Below, piece after piece: positions 23,172-23,356 of a stretch of DNA of 23,356 bases (its first letter is position 1; each line of letters starts with the position of its first letter). The notes below the pieces were generated by a model that was not told where the DNA came from, ran no database searches, and saw nothing but the letters and a program-made list of their open reading frames with translations. The stretch comes from Karstenula rhodostoma CBS 690.94. Lineage: Eukaryota; Ascomycota; Dothideomycetes; Pleosporales; Didymosphaeriaceae. Position numbers and translations under genes: made by a program. Location: assembly GCA_010093485.1 (NCBI GenBank), contig MU001504.1, positions 1 to 23,356 of the forward strand, given 5' to 3'.

Positions 23172-23356
23172 AAATACTAGATATTAGTTAATAGAATAAT
23201 TAGTATTAGTTAATAAAATAATTAGTATTAGTTAATAGAATATTAAATATTAATTAATAGAATAATTAGTATTAGTTAATAGGATATTAAATATTAGTTA
23301 ATAGAATAATTAGTATTAGTTAATAGAATATCGAGTATTAATTAATAGGATAATTA
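23172..23356 (+). repeat. 22-bp minisatellite, copy 3 (runs off window)
   Basis: About eight units of the same 22-bp repeat as in copies 1 and 2, starting ATTAGTTAATAG, continuing to the window end. One unit retains a CG (ATCGAGT at about 23331). Confidence 0.9.

Larger units (their letters stand above)
1..23356. other. RIP-saturated AT-rich block
   Basis: The whole window is very AT-rich and nearly lacks the dinucleotides CA and TG; only a few tens of either can be found by eye in 23 kb, while TA is extremely common. Remaining C is mostly in CC, CT or TC contexts. The depletion is symmetric between strands. Long reading frames contain TAA and TAG but no TGA. This is the product expected of fungal repeat-induced point mutation (CpA to TpA), here close to saturation. 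It implies an ascomycete with active RIP and explains why every gene is broken. Spontaneous deamination of CpG alone would not remove CpA. Confidence 0.93.

Noticed and set aside
16061..23356. 5'-truncated copies suggesting a LINE retrotransposon
   Set aside because: No reverse transcriptase is present in the module, no poly-A tail is seen, and the truncated parts encode helicase N-terminus; segmental duplication fits better.
1..23356. Mitochondrial or bacterial AT-rich genome
   Set aside because: CpA/TpG depletion, Gypsy retrotransposon and fungal-type helicase point to a nuclear fungal RIP block; no rRNA or tRNA was seen.

Overview
The window reads as a fungal AT-rich, gene-dead block, most likely from a filamentous ascomycete (Pezizomycotina) with repeat-induced point mutation (RIP). 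CpA and TpG are almost absent over 23 kb on both strands. The long reading frames are interrupted only by TAA and TAG, never TGA, and the stops I checked sit where Gln or Trp codons would be expected. That is what CpA-to-TpA mutation on both strands leaves behind. All genes here are therefore called as RIP-inactivated pseudogenes, read by treating TAA/TAG as former Gln/Trp (or Arg) and TAT/TAC as possible former Cys or His.

Layout. (1) 77-2857, minus: a long, unrecognised frame of about 926 codons, with three 70-bp tandem repeats (2870-3075) just upstream of it. (2) 3270-8666, minus: a RecQ-type DEAD/DEAH helicase gene of the fungal telomere-linked helicase (TLH) kind, with Walker A, DEFH box, motif III and motifs V-VI still traceable. 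(3) 8770-10286, plus: a divergently oriented, unrecognised, highly charged frame. It shares an intergenic region containing a duplicated hairpin with the helicase, and is followed by a 22-bp minisatellite (partly an N gap) and an AT palindrome. (4) 10633-15240, minus: a truncated Ty3/Gypsy retrotransposon with gag (zinc knuckle), protease, RT and the start of RNase H; integrase and the downstream end are missing. A 46-bp x4 array lies upstream of it. (5) 16061-21674: a second, colinear copy of the helicase 5' part plus the divergent gene plus the minisatellite. Its tail is split by a ~1.3 kb insertion (20315-21635) carrying a minus-strand frame with a Ser/Asn run. (6) 21674-23356: a third copy, with only the divergent gene and the start of its minisatellite.

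The three copies align almost without indels (one net base over about 3.9 kb between copies 1 and 2, none over 1.4 kb between 1 and 3). In the stretches compared they differ mainly by C/T and G/A transitions. This looks like a duplicated, probably subtelomeric TLH module silenced by RIP and later interrupted by transposon insertions. The subtelomeric location is inferred from the helicase family and the satellite-like repeats; no telomere repeat is present. Most interesting are the unknown gene paired head-to-head with the helicase in two copies and retained alone in the third, the unknown 926-codon gene, and a recurrent G-run plus AGGAAAGTTT motif.
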